Source: Streptococcus sanguinis (GTDB lineage: Bacteria; Bacillota; Bacilli; Lactobacillales; Streptococcaceae). From it: 64,000 nucleotides of DNA. Where the stretch lies: NCBI RefSeq assembly GCF_026781265.1, contig NZ_JAKUVC010000005.1, positions 62,001-126,000 on the forward strand, in the 5' to 3' direction. This document shows positions 35,658 to 45,598 of this stretch, in pieces. Under the pieces are notes generated by a model. It worked only from the letters and a program-made list of their open reading frames with translations, was not told where the DNA came from and did not search any database. The position numbers and the translations under genes were made by a program. Each line of letters begins with the position of its first letter. Positions within the stretch are counted from its first letter, which is position 1.

Positions 35658-36657
35658 ATATATTTTAGCTTTTGAGACGTCCTGTGATGAGACCAGTGTG
35701 GCGGTTCTAAAGAATGAAACCGAGCTTTTGAGCAATGTCATTGCCAGTCAGATTGAGAGCCACAAGCGTTTTGGCGGAGTGGTACCGGAAGTGGCCAGCC
35801 GTCATCATGTAGAGGTCATTACGGTTTGCATTGAGGAGGCCTTGGCAGAAGCAGGGATTAGCGAGGAGCAGGTCACAGCAGTGGCCGTTACCTATGGTCC
35901 TGGTCTGGTTGGGGCGCTTTTGGTCGGCTTGGCAGCGGCTAAGTCCTTTGCTTGGGCTCATGATATTCCCTTGATTCCGGTCAATCATATGGCTGGACAC
36001 CTGATGGCAGCCCAGAGCGTGGAGCCCTTGGAATTTCCCTTGCTGGCTCTCTTGGTCAGTGGCGGCCATACTGAGCTGGTCTATGTCAGTCAGGCTGGTG
36101 ATTATAAGATTGTGGGGGAAACTCGCGATGATGCGGTCGGTGAAGCCTATGACAAGGTCGGTCGAGTCATGGGGCTGACCTATCCAGCAGGCCGGGAGAT
36201 TGATCAGTTAGCTCATCAGGGACAAGATATTTATGATTTTCCGCGGGCGATGATTAAGGAAGGCAATCTGGAATTTTCTTTTTCTGGTCTCAAGTCGGCC
36301 TTTATCAACCTGCACCACAATGCCCAGCAAAAAGGAGAGGCCTTGTCTAATCAAGACCTGTCAGCAAGCTTTCAGGCGGCGGTTATGGATATTCTCATGG
36401 CCAAGACTAAGAAAGCGCTGGAAAAATATCCAGTCAAGACTCTGGTCGTGGCGGGCGGTGTTGCGGCCAATCAAGGGCTGAGAGAACGCTTGGCAGCTGA
36501 GATTCAGGATGTTAAGGTGATCATTCCGCCTCTGCGCCTTTGCGGTGATAATGCTGGTATGATTGCCTATGCCAGTGTCAGTGAGTGGAACAAGGAGAAT
36601 TTTGCCAGTTTGGACCTGAATGCTAAGCCGAGTCTGGCTTTTGAAACCATGGAGTAA
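35647..36657 (+). CDS. tsaD: tRNA N6-adenosine threonylcarbamoyltransferase TsaD
   Basis: 336 residues. TsaD transfers threonylcarbamoyl from its AMP carrier to A37 of tRNA. Metal-binding HMAGH (about 114-118), [25 protein letters not shown] and [13 protein letters not shown] are present. ATG 35647 overlaps the rimI end. The length and the ASKHA motifs are standard. Confidence 0.96.
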   Translation: MKDRYILAFETSCDETSVAVLKNETELLSNVIASQIESHKRFGGVVPEVASRHHVEVITVCIEEALAEAGISEEQVTAVAVTYGPGLVGALLVGLAAAKSFAWAHDIPLIPVNHMAGHLMAAQSVEPLEFPLLALLVSGGHTELVYVSQAGDYKIVGETRDDAVGEAYDKVGRVMGLTYPAGREIDQLAHQGQDIYDFPRAMIKEGNLEFSFSGLKSAFINLHHNAQQKGEALSNQDLSASFQAAVMDILMAKTKKALEKYPVKTLVVAGGVAANQGLRERLAAEIQDVKVIIPPLRLCGDNAGMIAYASVSEWNKENFASLDLNAKPSLAFETME

Positions 36658-36666
36658 AGGAGAAGA

Positions 36667-37362
36667 ATGCGCGGACAGACATTTAAACAGGGGGCACAAG
36701 CGGCGGTGCCAACGGCTCTGGGCTATATTGGGATTGGTCTAGCCTGCGGCATCATGGCATCGCCTTATATGAATCCCTTGGAGATGGGGTTGATGAGTAT
36801 TCTGGTTTATGCGGGCAGTGCTCAGTTTGCCATGATTGGTTTATTTGCCCAGCAGGCGCCGGTCTTGGCCATCGCACTGACTGTTTTTCTTATTAATATC
36901 CGGCATCTTTTGCTCTGTTTGCATGCATCAACTCTTTTTCGTAAGGCTAGCTTGATGCAGAATATTGTCATTGGCTCTTTTTTGACGGACGAATCTTATG
37001 GGGTCTTGATGGGAGAGCAGGTGCATACAGAAGAGATTGCGGCTAGCTGGATGATGGGTAACAATTTCATGAGTTATACTTCTTGGATTTTGGGTACTAT
37101 TTTAGGAACTGCCCTCGGCGCCCTTCTGCCCAATCCTGAGAGCTTTGGTCTGGACTTTGCCCTAGTCGCCATGTTTATTGGCATTTTCTCCTCTCAATTT
37201 ACAATCATGCTGCGACGGGTCAAGATAAAGAAGCTCTTTTTCGTCTTGGGCGTGGTGGGCCTTGCCTACTTACTCCTGACCATGCTGCTTCAAAATTCGC
37301 TGGCGGTGCTTTTTGCAACCTTGCTAGGCTGTATGGTGGGGGTGATCTTGGATGATAAGTAA
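36667..37362 (+). CDS. azlC: AzlC family branched-chain amino acid exporter subunit
   Basis: 231 residues with about seven transmembrane helices. The N-terminal FKQGAQAAVPTALGYIGIGLACGIMA and the segment LINIRHLLLCLHAS are typical of AzlC. With AzlD it forms a two-component exporter of branched-chain amino acids. AAAGGAGAAGA precedes the ATG, 9 bp after tsaD, so it may ride on the tsaD transcript. It overlaps azlD by 11 bp. Confidence 0.9.
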   Translation: MRGQTFKQGAQAAVPTALGYIGIGLACGIMASPYMNPLEMGLMSILVYAGSAQFAMIGLFAQQAPVLAIALTVFLINIRHLLLCLHASTLFRKASLMQNIVIGSFLTDESYGVLMGEQVHTEEIAASWMMGNNFMSYTSWILGTILGTALGALLPNPESFGLDFALVAMFIGIFSSQFTIMLRRVKIKKLFFVLGVVGLAYLLLTMLLQNSLAVLFATLLGCMVGVILDDK

Positions 37363-37690
37363 GTATATTTTGCTGGCCATTCTTTTGTCAGCCCTGGTCA
37401 CTTGGATTCCGCGGATTTTGCCCTTTATCCTAGTCAAGTACAAGGGGCTTCCGCCTATGGTGGAGCGTTTCCTCAAATATCTGCCAGTTTCCATAATCTT
37501 TGCCCTTATCCTGTCCAGTGTCACCAATGCTAAAACAGGCCAGCTGCCGAGTTTTAAATGGCTGGATTTAATGGCCGTATTTCCGACTAGCTATGTGGCT
37601 TTTAAGTATAAAAACTTGATTGCGACTGTTGTGTTTGGTGTAGTCTTGGTAGCCCTGCTGCGCTATCTGGCTGGATTTTTTGGGCTGTAA
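37352..37690 (+). CDS. azlD: AzlD family branched-chain amino acid exporter subunit
   Basis: 112 residues with about four hydrophobic helices and the family segment ALVTWIPRILPFILVKYKGLPPMVERFLKYLP. It is the small partner of AzlC, overlapping it by 11 bp. A strong terminator follows. Confidence 0.88.
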   Translation: MISKYILLAILLSALVTWIPRILPFILVKYKGLPPMVERFLKYLPVSIIFALILSSVTNAKTGQLPSFKWLDLMAVFPTSYVAFKYKNLIATVVFGVVLVALLRYLAGFFGL

Positions 37691-37701
37691 AGAGATACAA
37701 G

Positions 37702-37734
37702 ACAGACTGAATCGGTCGATTCGGTCTGTTTTTT
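37702..37734 (+). terminator. Terminator of tsaB-azlD
   Basis: ACAGACTGAATC (37702-37713) pairs with GATTCGGTCTGT (37718-37729) with one G-T, then TTTTTG. Confidence 0.9.
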
Positions 37735-37772
37735 GTTAAATTCTAAGAATTATCTGAAAATATAATATTTTA

Positions 37773-37781
37773 TGCTATAAT
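37773..37781 (+). promoter_or_regulatory. Extended -10 promoter of the methyltransferase gene
   Basis: TGCTATAAT, 30 bp before the start codon, with a weak -35. Confidence 0.6.
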
Positions 37782-37811
37782 GGAAGCAATCAAAATTATG
37801 GAGGTTCGGAA

Positions 37812-38558
37812 ATGGCAGAAGCAGGTCATAAATTTTTAGCAAAATTAGGAAAGAAACGCCTTCGTCCCGGTGGCAAGCTGGCCACAGACTGGCTGATTGA
37901 GCAGGGGCAGTTTTCCAGCGATAAGAAAGTTCTAGAAGTTGCCTGCAATATGGGGACCACAACAATCGAGCTGGCTAAAAAATATGGCTGCCAGATTACT
38001 GCAGTTGATTTGGATAAGGCTGCGCTGGCTCAGGCTAAGCTTAATGGAGACAAAGCTGGTGTTAGTGAACTCGTCACATTTGAGCAGGCAAATGCTATGA
38101 AGCTGCCTTATGATGACAATTCTTTTGATATTGTTATCAATGAAGCCATGCTGACCATGCAGACGGATAAGGGGAAGGCCAAATGTATGGATGAGTACTA
38201 CCGGGTGCTGAAGCCAGGTGGAGTGCTCCTCACCCACGACGTCATGCTCAAGCAAAAAGATGAGAATGTCCGGGAAGAGCTATCTCGTGCAATTAATGTC
38301 AATGTCGGTCCTCTGACAGAAGGCTCTTGGATTCAGCTGGCGCGTTCTCACGCTTTTAATCGTGTAGACACTTTTGTCGGCGAAATGACCTTGATGAGCC
38401 TTCGAGGTATGATTTATGATGAAGGACTTGGAGGAACTCTGAAAATCTGCTTTAATGCCCTTAAAAAAGAGAACTACGGCCAGTTTATGAAGATGTTTAA
38501 GATGTTTCAAAAAAATCAGGAAAAACTGGGCTTTATTGCTATGGTTTCTCGTAAATAA
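37812..38558 (+). CDS. Class I SAM-dependent methyltransferase
   Basis: 248 residues of UbiE/COQ5-like type. SAM motif I is VLEVACNMGTTTIELA (about 40-55), the acidic end of beta-2 is ITAVDLDKAAL, and post-motifs YDDNSFDIVINEAML and EYYRVLKPGGVLLTHDV follow. The C-terminal third (MSLRGMIYDEGLGGTLKICFNALK) is probably a substrate cap. The substrate is unknown. GGAGG lies 9 bases before the ATG. It is monocistronic. Confidence 0.82.
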   Translation: MAEAGHKFLAKLGKKRLRPGGKLATDWLIEQGQFSSDKKVLEVACNMGTTTIELAKKYGCQITAVDLDKAALAQAKLNGDKAGVSELVTFEQANAMKLPYDDNSFDIVINEAMLTMQTDKGKAKCMDEYYRVLKPGGVLLTHDVMLKQKDENVREELSRAINVNVGPLTEGSWIQLARSHAFNRVDTFVGEMTLMSLRGMIYDEGLGGTLKICFNALKKENYGQFMKMFKMFQKNQEKLGFIAMVSRK

Positions 38559-38610
38559 CTGCTAGCCGCTTTGGAGACTGTAAGGAAATTTTAAAAATTT
38601 TCTAAAAAAC

Positions 38611-38641
38611 TTGACCCTCCCCTTAGGTCATGGTATATACT
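38611..38641 (+). promoter_or_regulatory. MerR-type promoter with 19-bp spacer
   Basis: TTGACC, 19-bp spacer, TATACT. The spacer holds the interrupted dyad GACCCTCCCCTTAGGTC. Such over-long spacers are the hallmark of promoters activated by MerR-family DNA twisting, and the gene behind it is a MerR regulator. Confidence 0.85.
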
Positions 38642-38662
38642 AGTTAGGTAAGGAGGTCTATC

Positions 38663-39403
38663 ATGTACCATATCAAAGAAGCTGCGCAGCTTTCAGGAGT
38701 CTCTGTCAAAACCCTGCATCATTATGATAAAATCGGACTGTTAGTCCCTGCCAAATCAGAAAATGGCTATCGAACATACAGCCAAGCTGATTTAGAGCGG
38801 CTGCAGGTCATCCTTTACTATAAGTATCTGGGTTTTTCTTTGGAGAAAATAGCAGAGCTGCTGAGTCAGGATGAACAGGCTTTATTGCCGCATCTGGTTA
38901 GGCAGTTAGAGTATTTGCAGCAGGAAAGAGACCGCTTGGATACCTTGATTTCCACCTTACAAAAAACCATCCAAGATGAAAAGGGAGAAAGAAAAATGAC
39001 AATGAAAGAAAAATTCGCAGGTTTTACCTATGAAGACAATCACAAATATCATCAAGAAGCTGTCGAAGAATACGGTCAAGAAGTCATGTCGGAAGCATTG
39101 GTTCGTCAAAATGGCCGGGAAGAAGAATCTGCTGCAGCTTTCAATCAAGTTTTTCAAAGTCTAGCAGAGAATATGCAGCAAGGCTTGTCAGTTGACGTAG
39201 CAGAAAATCAAGAACAGGCAGCTCAACTCTTGCAAGCCATCCGTACTTATGGTTTTGACTGCTCTATTGAGGTGTTCGGTCATATCGGTAAAGGCTATGT
39301 CTATAACCCAGAGTTTAAGGAAAATATCGACAAATTTGGACTAGGCACTGCCCAGTACACAGCAGATGTGATTGCTGCTTATGTGCAGACAAATGCAGAA
39401 TAA
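38663..39403 (+). CDS. MerR-family regulator with TipAS ligand-binding domain
   Basis: 246 residues. The winged HTH is at the N-terminus (YHIKEAAQLSGVSVKTLHHYDKIGLLVPAKSENGYRTYS). A dimerisation coiled coil follows (about 75-115), then a TipAS-type domain (about 130-245, YHQEAVEEYGQEVMSEALVRQ) that in relatives traps thiopeptide or albicidin-like drugs. An internal ATG at 38997, with GGGAGAAAGAAAA upstream, could give a free TipAS domain, as tipA does in Streptomyces. AAGGAGG precedes the main start. The unusual promoter supports autoactivation. Confidence 0.87.
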   Translation: MYHIKEAAQLSGVSVKTLHHYDKIGLLVPAKSENGYRTYSQADLERLQVILYYKYLGFSLEKIAELLSQDEQALLPHLVRQLEYLQQERDRLDTLISTLQKTIQDEKGERKMTMKEKFAGFTYEDNHKYHQEAVEEYGQEVMSEALVRQNGREEESAAAFNQVFQSLAENMQQGLSVDVAENQEQAAQLLQAIRTYGFDCSIEVFGHIGKGYVYNPEFKENIDKFGLGTAQYTADVIAAYVQTNAE

Positions 39404-39421
39404 AAACTGGTGAGAATGTTC

Positions 39422-39476
39422 TGCACTGCCTCCAAAAAGTTAGACACAAAAAATCTAACTTTTTGGGGGTAGTTCA
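39422..39476. repeat. IS150-like palindrome acting as convergent terminator
   Basis: Two 23-bp arms (39422-39444 and 39454-39476) match at 20 of 23 positions in inverted orientation around a 9-base A-rich loop. Each arm has the form TG-ACT-CCCCAAAAAGTTAGA, like terminal repeats of the IS150 group of IS3-family elements. No transposase lies between. It sits between the MerR gene and the converging flavoprotein gene, and the stem with A/T-rich loop could terminate both. Confidence 0.6.
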
Positions 39477-39520
39477 GTTCCTCGACCAGTTTTTTCAATT
39501 ACTTTTAAATATTTTCCTAA

Positions 39521-40762
<1,242 letters not shown>

Positions 40763-40897
40763 CTAGGAGTTATCTATTGCTCACCTGTTTATTTTAGCTG
40801 TGGTATCTTACTCATTTTTAAGTCACTTAATCTGTCTCATTGTATCATAAAAAAGGGCTAAAAAGATAGGAGTCAGGCTCAAAAAATATTGTGAAAT

Positions 40898-40926
40898 TTG
40901 ACAGTTAAGGCTTGATATGATAAGAT
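40898..40926 (+). promoter_or_regulatory. Promoter of rocS
   Basis: TTGACA, 17-bp spacer, TAAGAT, 39 bp before the start codon. Confidence 0.8.
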
Positions 40927-40965
40927 TTAGGTATCTACAAACTAGAAAAAGTTTTTGAGGAAATT

Positions 40966-41460
40966 ATGGCAATTGAAAAGACAGTCAGCGAGTTAGCCGA
41001 GATTCTTGGAGTTAGCCGCCAGGCGATTAACAATCGTGTCAAGGCACTGCCGCCAGAAGATACGGAAAAGAATGAAAAAGGAGTCACGGTGGTGACCCGC
41101 AGCGGCTTGATTAAGCTGGAAGAGATTTATAAGAAAACTATTTTTGAAGATGAACCTGTCAGCGAAGATGTGAAGCAACGCGAGCTGATGGAAATCTTGG
41201 TGGACGAAAAAAATGCTGAGATTGTGCGTCTCTATGAGCAGCTTAAGGCCAAGGACAGCCAGCTGGCTAAGAAAGATGAGCAGCTGCGCATCAAGGATGT
41301 CCAGATTGCTGAAAAGGACAAACAGCTGGACCAGCAGCAGCAGCTAACAGCCAAGGCTATGAATGAGCGTGAAACCTTGCTGTTGGAGTTGGATGAAGCC
41401 AAGGAAAAGGTGCAGGAGCAGGAACGCAAAGGCTTCTGGGCACGTTTATTTGGAAAATAA
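40966..41460 (+). CDS. rocS: RocS-like chromosome segregation protein (DUF536)
   Basis: 164 residues. An HTH DNA-binding domain (TVSELAEILGVSRQAINNRVKAL, about 6-28) is followed by a long coiled coil (about 65-150) containing the repeated AKDSQLAKKDEQL / IKDVQIAEKDKQL heptads. The tail RKGFWARLFGK forms a short amphipathic helix. This layout matches pneumococcal RocS, which links the chromosome to the membrane through its C-terminal helix and promotes segregation with the capsule kinase system. Identification rests on architecture and remembered similarity. Confidence 0.8.
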   Translation: MAIEKTVSELAEILGVSRQAINNRVKALPPEDTEKNEKGVTVVTRSGLIKLEEIYKKTIFEDEPVSEDVKQRELMEILVDEKNAEIVRLYEQLKAKDSQLAKKDEQLRIKDVQIAEKDKQLDQQQQLTAKAMNERETLLLELDEAKEKVQEQERKGFWARLFGK

Positions 41461-41464
41461 AAAT

Positions 41465-41496
41465 AAGGTTGGGACATCTGTCTCAACCTTGTTTTA
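41465..41496 (+). terminator. Terminator of rocS
   Basis: AAGGTTGGGACA (41465-41476) pairs with TGTCTCAACCTT (41479-41490) with one G-T, then GTTTT. Confidence 0.85.
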
Positions 41497-41550
41497 AATA
41501 AGAATCGCTTTTTAGCAAGTTTTGTATTATTCACAACATAAAGGAAGAAA

Positions 41551-43305
41551 ATGAAATCACAAAGACTAGGGCTTTTACGTCTCTATCGCAATCTTGATAA
41601 AATTCTGTTGCTCTTTTTCACAGTCTTTATGCTCATGGAGTTGGCTTGGGTTCCTTTTAACTCCTTTGCAGCAGAGACTCTGCTCAAGCAGACAGGCTAC
41701 CTCTTCTTATCTTATACGAATGCCTTTAAAGTTCTGACTTCAAATGTCTGGGTTGGCTTAGCCTTTCTAGCGCTTTTTGCAGCTAATCTCTTTGTCGCTT
41801 ATTTTCAGATTGGACTGATATTTATGGGTCTCCGCAATCTTCTGGACGAGGAAGAACGCAGCGCCTTCCAGTTTATTAAGAAAAGTTTCAAAGACAGCGG
41901 TTCGCTGATTCGCTACGCTAGGCCCAGCAAGATCCTCTTTATTGCGCTGTATATGGGCTTTATCTTTCCCTTTCTGCGACAAATTCTCAAAATCTATTAC
42001 TTGAATAAAATTTTGATTCCAGATTTTATTGTGACCTATCTCAAGAGGTCCTTATGGATGAAATTATCAATCTATGCTTTAGGTTTTCTGCTTTTTTTGA
42101 TAGCTGTTCGCCTGATGTTTGCCCTGCCCAAGCTCTTTTTTGAGCATTTCCGCCTACGAGATGCGATTAGGTATAGTTTGGAGAAGACCAAGGGGCACTT
42201 GATTCGCTATACTTGGCAGCTCTTTTGGATGCTAGCCAAGAGCTTTCTCTTCTTTCTTTTAAGCAGCATTCCGATTTTAGTGTTGCAGCAGTATGCTGGT
42301 GGCCAGTCCAATCAGATAGCCTTGATAGCAGCGGTTGTCAATTACTGCCTCATCAAGCTGGCTTATTACTTCATGGTAGCCTACTTTCTGATTAAGTTTG
42401 TGGCTTTTCTGACAGACAGTGAGCTGTCTGAATACCGCTACAGGAAAGGCCTGCCTCTCATGCGCTGGTTTATCCTTTTGGTCACTAGCTCTGCCTTTGC
42501 CCTTGAAGGATATGTCTATCTTAATCTACCCTTGGAAAACGTCCCTCTGACCATTTCTCACCGCGGAGTTTCGCAGGGAAATGGTGTTCAGAATACGGTT
42601 GAGTCGCTAGAGAAAACTGCCCTGCTCAAGCCAGATTATATCGAAATGGATGTACAGGAGACCAAGGACGGCCAGTTTGTCATGATGCACGATGCCAATC
42701 TAAAGGTCTTGGCCGGCGTTGATGTTAAACCGCAAGAGCTGACTCTGAAAGAGCTGACGGCTTTAGATATTGCAGAAAATGGACACACTGCCAAAATTTC
42801 AAGCTTTGATGCTTATCTCAAACGAGCCAATCAGATGGGGCAGCGACTCTTGATAGAAATCAAGACCAGCAGCTTGGACTCAGACGATATGATGGACCGC
42901 TTCCTGAGTCAATACGGAGCCAATATCAAGGTTTATGGCCACCAGATTCAGTCTTTGGACTATCAGGTTATTGACAAGACAGTCCAGTATGATGAGAGCA
43001 TACCGACCTTCTTTATCCTGCCCTACAATACTATTTTCCCACGGACACAGGCTTCCGGCTATACGATGGAGTATTCGACCCTCGATGAAAACTTTGTCGA
43101 TAAGCTTTGGACGACGGATAAGAAGCTTTATGACTGGACCATCAATGATGCAGACAGCATTGGCAAATCCTTCCGCTTGGGTGTTGACGGCATGATTACC
43201 GATGATTTAGAGCTGGTGCAAAGCTCTATCAAGGAACTGCAGAACAATCCTGACTATGCCCTGCTTTTGATGAGTAAGGCAGCAGATTTGCTTAATTTTG
43301 TGTAG
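41551..43305 (+). CDS. Membrane-anchored glycerophosphodiester phosphodiesterase
   Basis: 584 residues. The first 330 form six to eight transmembrane helices with a domain typical of Gram-positive membrane GDPDs. The GDPD catalytic domain (about 333-570) has ISHRGVSQGNGVQNT, the metal-binding DYIEMDVQETKDG and MMHDANL. The enzyme releases glycerol-3-phosphate from glycerophosphodiesters, perhaps from lipid or teichoic-acid derived substrates at the membrane. AAAGGAAGAAA precedes the ATG. Confidence 0.87.
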   Translation: MKSQRLGLLRLYRNLDKILLLFFTVFMLMELAWVPFNSFAAETLLKQTGYLFLSYTNAFKVLTSNVWVGLAFLALFAANLFVAYFQIGLIFMGLRNLLDEEERSAFQFIKKSFKDSGSLIRYARPSKILFIALYMGFIFPFLRQILKIYYLNKILIPDFIVTYLKRSLWMKLSIYALGFLLFLIAVRLMFALPKLFFEHFRLRDAIRYSLEKTKGHLIRYTWQLFWMLAKSFLFFLLSSIPILVLQQYAGGQSNQIALIAAVVNYCLIKLAYYFMVAYFLIKFVAFLTDSELSEYRYRKGLPLMRWFILLVTSSAFALEGYVYLNLPLENVPLTISHRGVSQGNGVQNTVESLEKTALLKPDYIEMDVQETKDGQFVMMHDANLKVLAGVDVKPQELTLKELTALDIAENGHTAKISSFDAYLKRANQMGQRLLIEIKTSSLDSDDMMDRFLSQYGANIKVYGHQIQSLDYQVIDKTVQYDESIPTFFILPYNTIFPRTQASGYTMEYSTLDENFVDKLWTTDKKLYDWTINDADSIGKSFRLGVDGMITDDLELVQSSIKELQNNPDYALLLMSKAADLLNFV

Positions 43306-43333
43306 TGGATTAGTGAGGAAACGACTATAAATC

Positions 43334-43363
43334 AAAAAAGACTGAGATTCTTCAGTCTTTTTT
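43334..43363. terminator. Bidirectional terminator between GDPD and ybaB
   Basis: AAAAAAGACTGA (43334-43345) pairs perfectly with TCAGTCTTTTTT (43352-43363). The A and T runs suit both strands. Confidence 0.88.
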
Positions 43364-43421
43364 GCTGGTTCGAGTATTACTTGACTTATGTTTAGTCAAG
43401 AGGTAAGGTTATTTATCTTGC

Positions 43422-43721
43422 TTAAAAAGGCAATTTGCCTGCGAAAGCGCCCATTTTCTTCTGAGTGGCATCATCAATCTGAGCCAGCGCGTGATTCAGA
43501 GCTTGCGCAGTCATATCTGACAGAGTTTCCAAATCTTCAGGGTCCACAACGGCCGGATTGAAGTCAATGCTGACTACCTTTTTATCGCCTGTCAGTTTAG
43601 CAACAACTAAATCTTGGGCTGATTTGCCAGTGAATTCTGTTGCAGCTAGTTCTGCCTGTCCTTTTTCCATTTGTTTTTGAAGCTTTTGTGCTTGCTTCAT
43701 CATGCTTTGCATGTTCATCAT
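43422..43721 (-). CDS. YbaB/EbfC family nucleoid-associated protein
   Basis: 99 residues, starting [22 protein letters not shown], followed by the conserved [30 protein letters not shown] (as AKLTGDKK) and the C-terminal [11 protein letters not shown]. The small dimeric family binds DNA and is normally near dnaX-recR; here it is alone on the minus strand. GAAAGGAAAG lies upstream of the ATG. Confidence 0.92.
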   Translation of the reverse strand: MMNMQSMMKQAQKLQKQMEKGQAELAATEFTGKSAQDLVVAKLTGDKKVVSIDFNPAVVDPEDLETLSDMTAQALNHALAQIDDATQKKMGAFAGKLPF

Positions 43722-43846
43722 AAGATTTTCTTTCCTTTCTCTAGTAAGGGCTCAGCCCTTGGTAATCTTCACTCTTCAAATTATATCATTTTTTGGAAAA
43801 GTGGCAAGAATGTATAATGATATTTTGATATTGATTTATAGTGAGT

Positions 43847-43876
43847 TTGACAAGAAAGGCGATACTATGGTAAAAT
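43847..43876 (+). promoter_or_regulatory. Promoter of the lipoprotein gene
   Basis: TTGACA, 18-bp spacer, TAAAAT with a TGG just before it. The start near 43883 lies 31 bp ahead of the coding start. Confidence 0.78.
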
Positions 43877-43913
43877 ATTCTAGAATTTATATATTATTTA
43901 GGAGTACTTTCGG

Positions 43914-44318
43914 ATGAAAAAACATAAATTGAAACTTTTGTTTCTTGGACTTTTATTACCTCTCTTCCTCTTAGCTGGCTGTAATGGTACACCTAGTATC
44001 AAAGGGAAGTGGAACGTTCAAGGAGCTTATGGTGATACAAATACTACGGAATTTACAGATAAAAAAGTAGTTGTTGAGGATAAGGAGAAAGAGTATAAGC
44101 AAGTTGCTACAGGATTTAAGAATAATTCTCATTATGTAGTTATTGAGATCGAGAAGCAAAAATATTCAATAGTTTTCCCAGATGCTGATAAGAATATTGC
44201 TATTCTGCTCCAGCCGTCTTCAGATGATGACTATCTGAACGGAGAGATGATTTTGGCTATGAACCGTAAGGAAGTTCCTAACTACGAGAAATATGCAGAA
44301 AAATACATGAATCGATAA
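43914..44318 (+). CDS. Small lipoprotein of unknown function
   Basis: 134 residues. The signal peptide ends in lipobox LLAG-C (Cys at residue 23), so the mature protein should be diacylglyceryl-modified and membrane-tethered outside. The mature part starts NGTPSIKGKWNVQGAYG and has a pattern like small beta-rich streptococcal lipoproteins; I do not recognise a function. AGGAG lies about 10 bases before the ATG. No terminator follows before the insertion element 35 bp downstream. Confidence 0.8.
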   Translation: MKKHKLKLLFLGLLLPLFLLAGCNGTPSIKGKWNVQGAYGDTNTTEFTDKKVVVEDKEKEYKQVATGFKNNSHYVVIEIEKQKYSIVFPDADKNIAILLQPSSDDDYLNGEMILAMNRKEVPNYEKYAEKYMNR

Positions 44319-44352
44319 GAAAAAGGCGTGGATTGTCAAGCCCCAGCTAAAC

Positions 44353-44376
44353 TGGAAAGTAAAAAAAGTACATTAT
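44353..44376 (+). repeat. Left terminal inverted repeat of the IS3 element
   Basis: TGGAAAGT, seven A's, GTACATTAT. It covers the orfB stop codon. Confidence 0.8.
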
Positions 44377-45254
44377 TGATGAAGGTAGGACTCCCTGAAT
44401 TCCACAGGGGTCCTACCTTTTAATTTTTCTTGTGGTCTATCAAAGTTATACCACTGAATATAGTAGCCAATTTGTTGGATTAACTCATCTCTAGTTTCTG
44501 GTTTGTGAAGGCTAAGTGACTCACTCTTTAAATGGGAGAAGAAATTCTCACAACAAGCATTGTCATAACAGTTTCCTCTTCCTGAGTGAGAGATTGTTAC
44601 GCCGTAGGCATCTAATTTTCTCAAGTATTGGAAGTTTGTGTATTGAAAGCCTTGATCTGAATGCAGAATACAAGATTGGGTCGTATCCCATGTTTCATTA
44701 AAGATCAAATCTAAATGATCAAAAACAAGACGATTATCATTGAAATCGGAAAGCTGATAGGCTAGAATAGAGTTGTCATATAAGTCTTTTATAACACTTA
44801 GAAACATCCGTCCATTTTTGTAATAGACATAACTAACGTCTGTCACGAGTTTTTGGTTGGGACGAGATGCTTCAAACCTGCGGGCAAGCATGTTGTAGTG
44901 GACGTGTCTTGCCTTTTCGTTTATCTCACCTTGTGTACAAGAGTCCTATTTTTTCTTGCGAATGGGGGATTTGAGCCCTAAGATTCGCATATAACGATGA
45001 ATGGTTTTCGGATTATGATAGATATTTTTTTGGCGTTGGAGTTGCCGCCAATGATAGCGATAGCCCTTAGGATGCTCTTTGAAAGATGCTGTAAGGTGTT
45101 CAGCTAAATTCCAATCAAACGCTTTATAATCTGGTTTGCCATTTTTTAGCCATAGATAATAAGACGAGCGAGGAAATCCAAAATAAGCACACATAGCCAC
45201 TACTGAATAACGATCTTTTAATTGGTGAACCACTCGATACTGGGCACTTTTCAC
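44373..45254 (-). pseudogene. IS3-family transposase OrfB, split by an in-frame TAG
   Basis: The minus-strand frame from GTG 45254 to the stop at 44373 would encode 293 residues. Codon 103 is TAG (44946-44948), and the frame continues unchanged on the far side, so a single nonsense change splits it. The upstream part has the helix-rich HTH_21 segment (KDRYSVVAMCAYFGFPRSSYYLW). The downstream part holds the DDE catalytic core: D in VTDVSYVYY, D in LHSDQGFQYTN, E in ACCENFFSHLKSE. The protein is therefore truncated before its active site. Confidence 0.88.
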
Positions 45255-45570
45255 TTCTTGAGGAGTGCCCTTAAAGTTTTTAAAATATCATTTTCCATCC
45301 TAAGATATTTATTTTGTTCCTCTAATGTCATATCTTCTAGTTTGACAGACTTTGGACGACTGACAGATGATTTCCCTCGTAAATCTTGTTTCAGAAGATC
45401 GGGATTTTTGCGATACTTTTTAACCCAGTTCTCTATCTGATTTTTGGATTTTAAGCCATATTTTCGTGCAATTAATGACAGTCCTCCACTTTTTCCACTT
45501 AAGTAATCTTCTACTACTTGGAGTTTAAAATCTGGATGATATGTAGTGAATTGACTTCCTTTTTTGCCAT
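45251..45570 (-). pseudogene. IS3-family transposase OrfA with N-terminal frameshift
   Basis: The body of OrfA (GSQFTTYHPDFKLQVVEDYLSG through LRALLKK) is an HTH protein with a leucine-zipper tail. The well-placed ATG at 45570, behind AAGGAGG, is out of frame with it. A run of six A's (45560-45565) follows the ATG; seven would restore MAKKGSQFTTY. As written, translation from this ATG stops after 18 codons. The in-frame extension upstream has no good ribosome site. It overlaps OrfB by 4 bp. Confidence 0.75.
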
Positions 45571-45598
45571 AAGAAAAGAACCTCCTTATAAGAACAGT

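Noticed and set aside
43867..43917. Small frame overlapping the lipoprotein start (MVKYSRIYILFRSTFG)
   Set aside because: Its ATG overlaps the -10 of the lipoprotein promoter, so it is not in that transcript.
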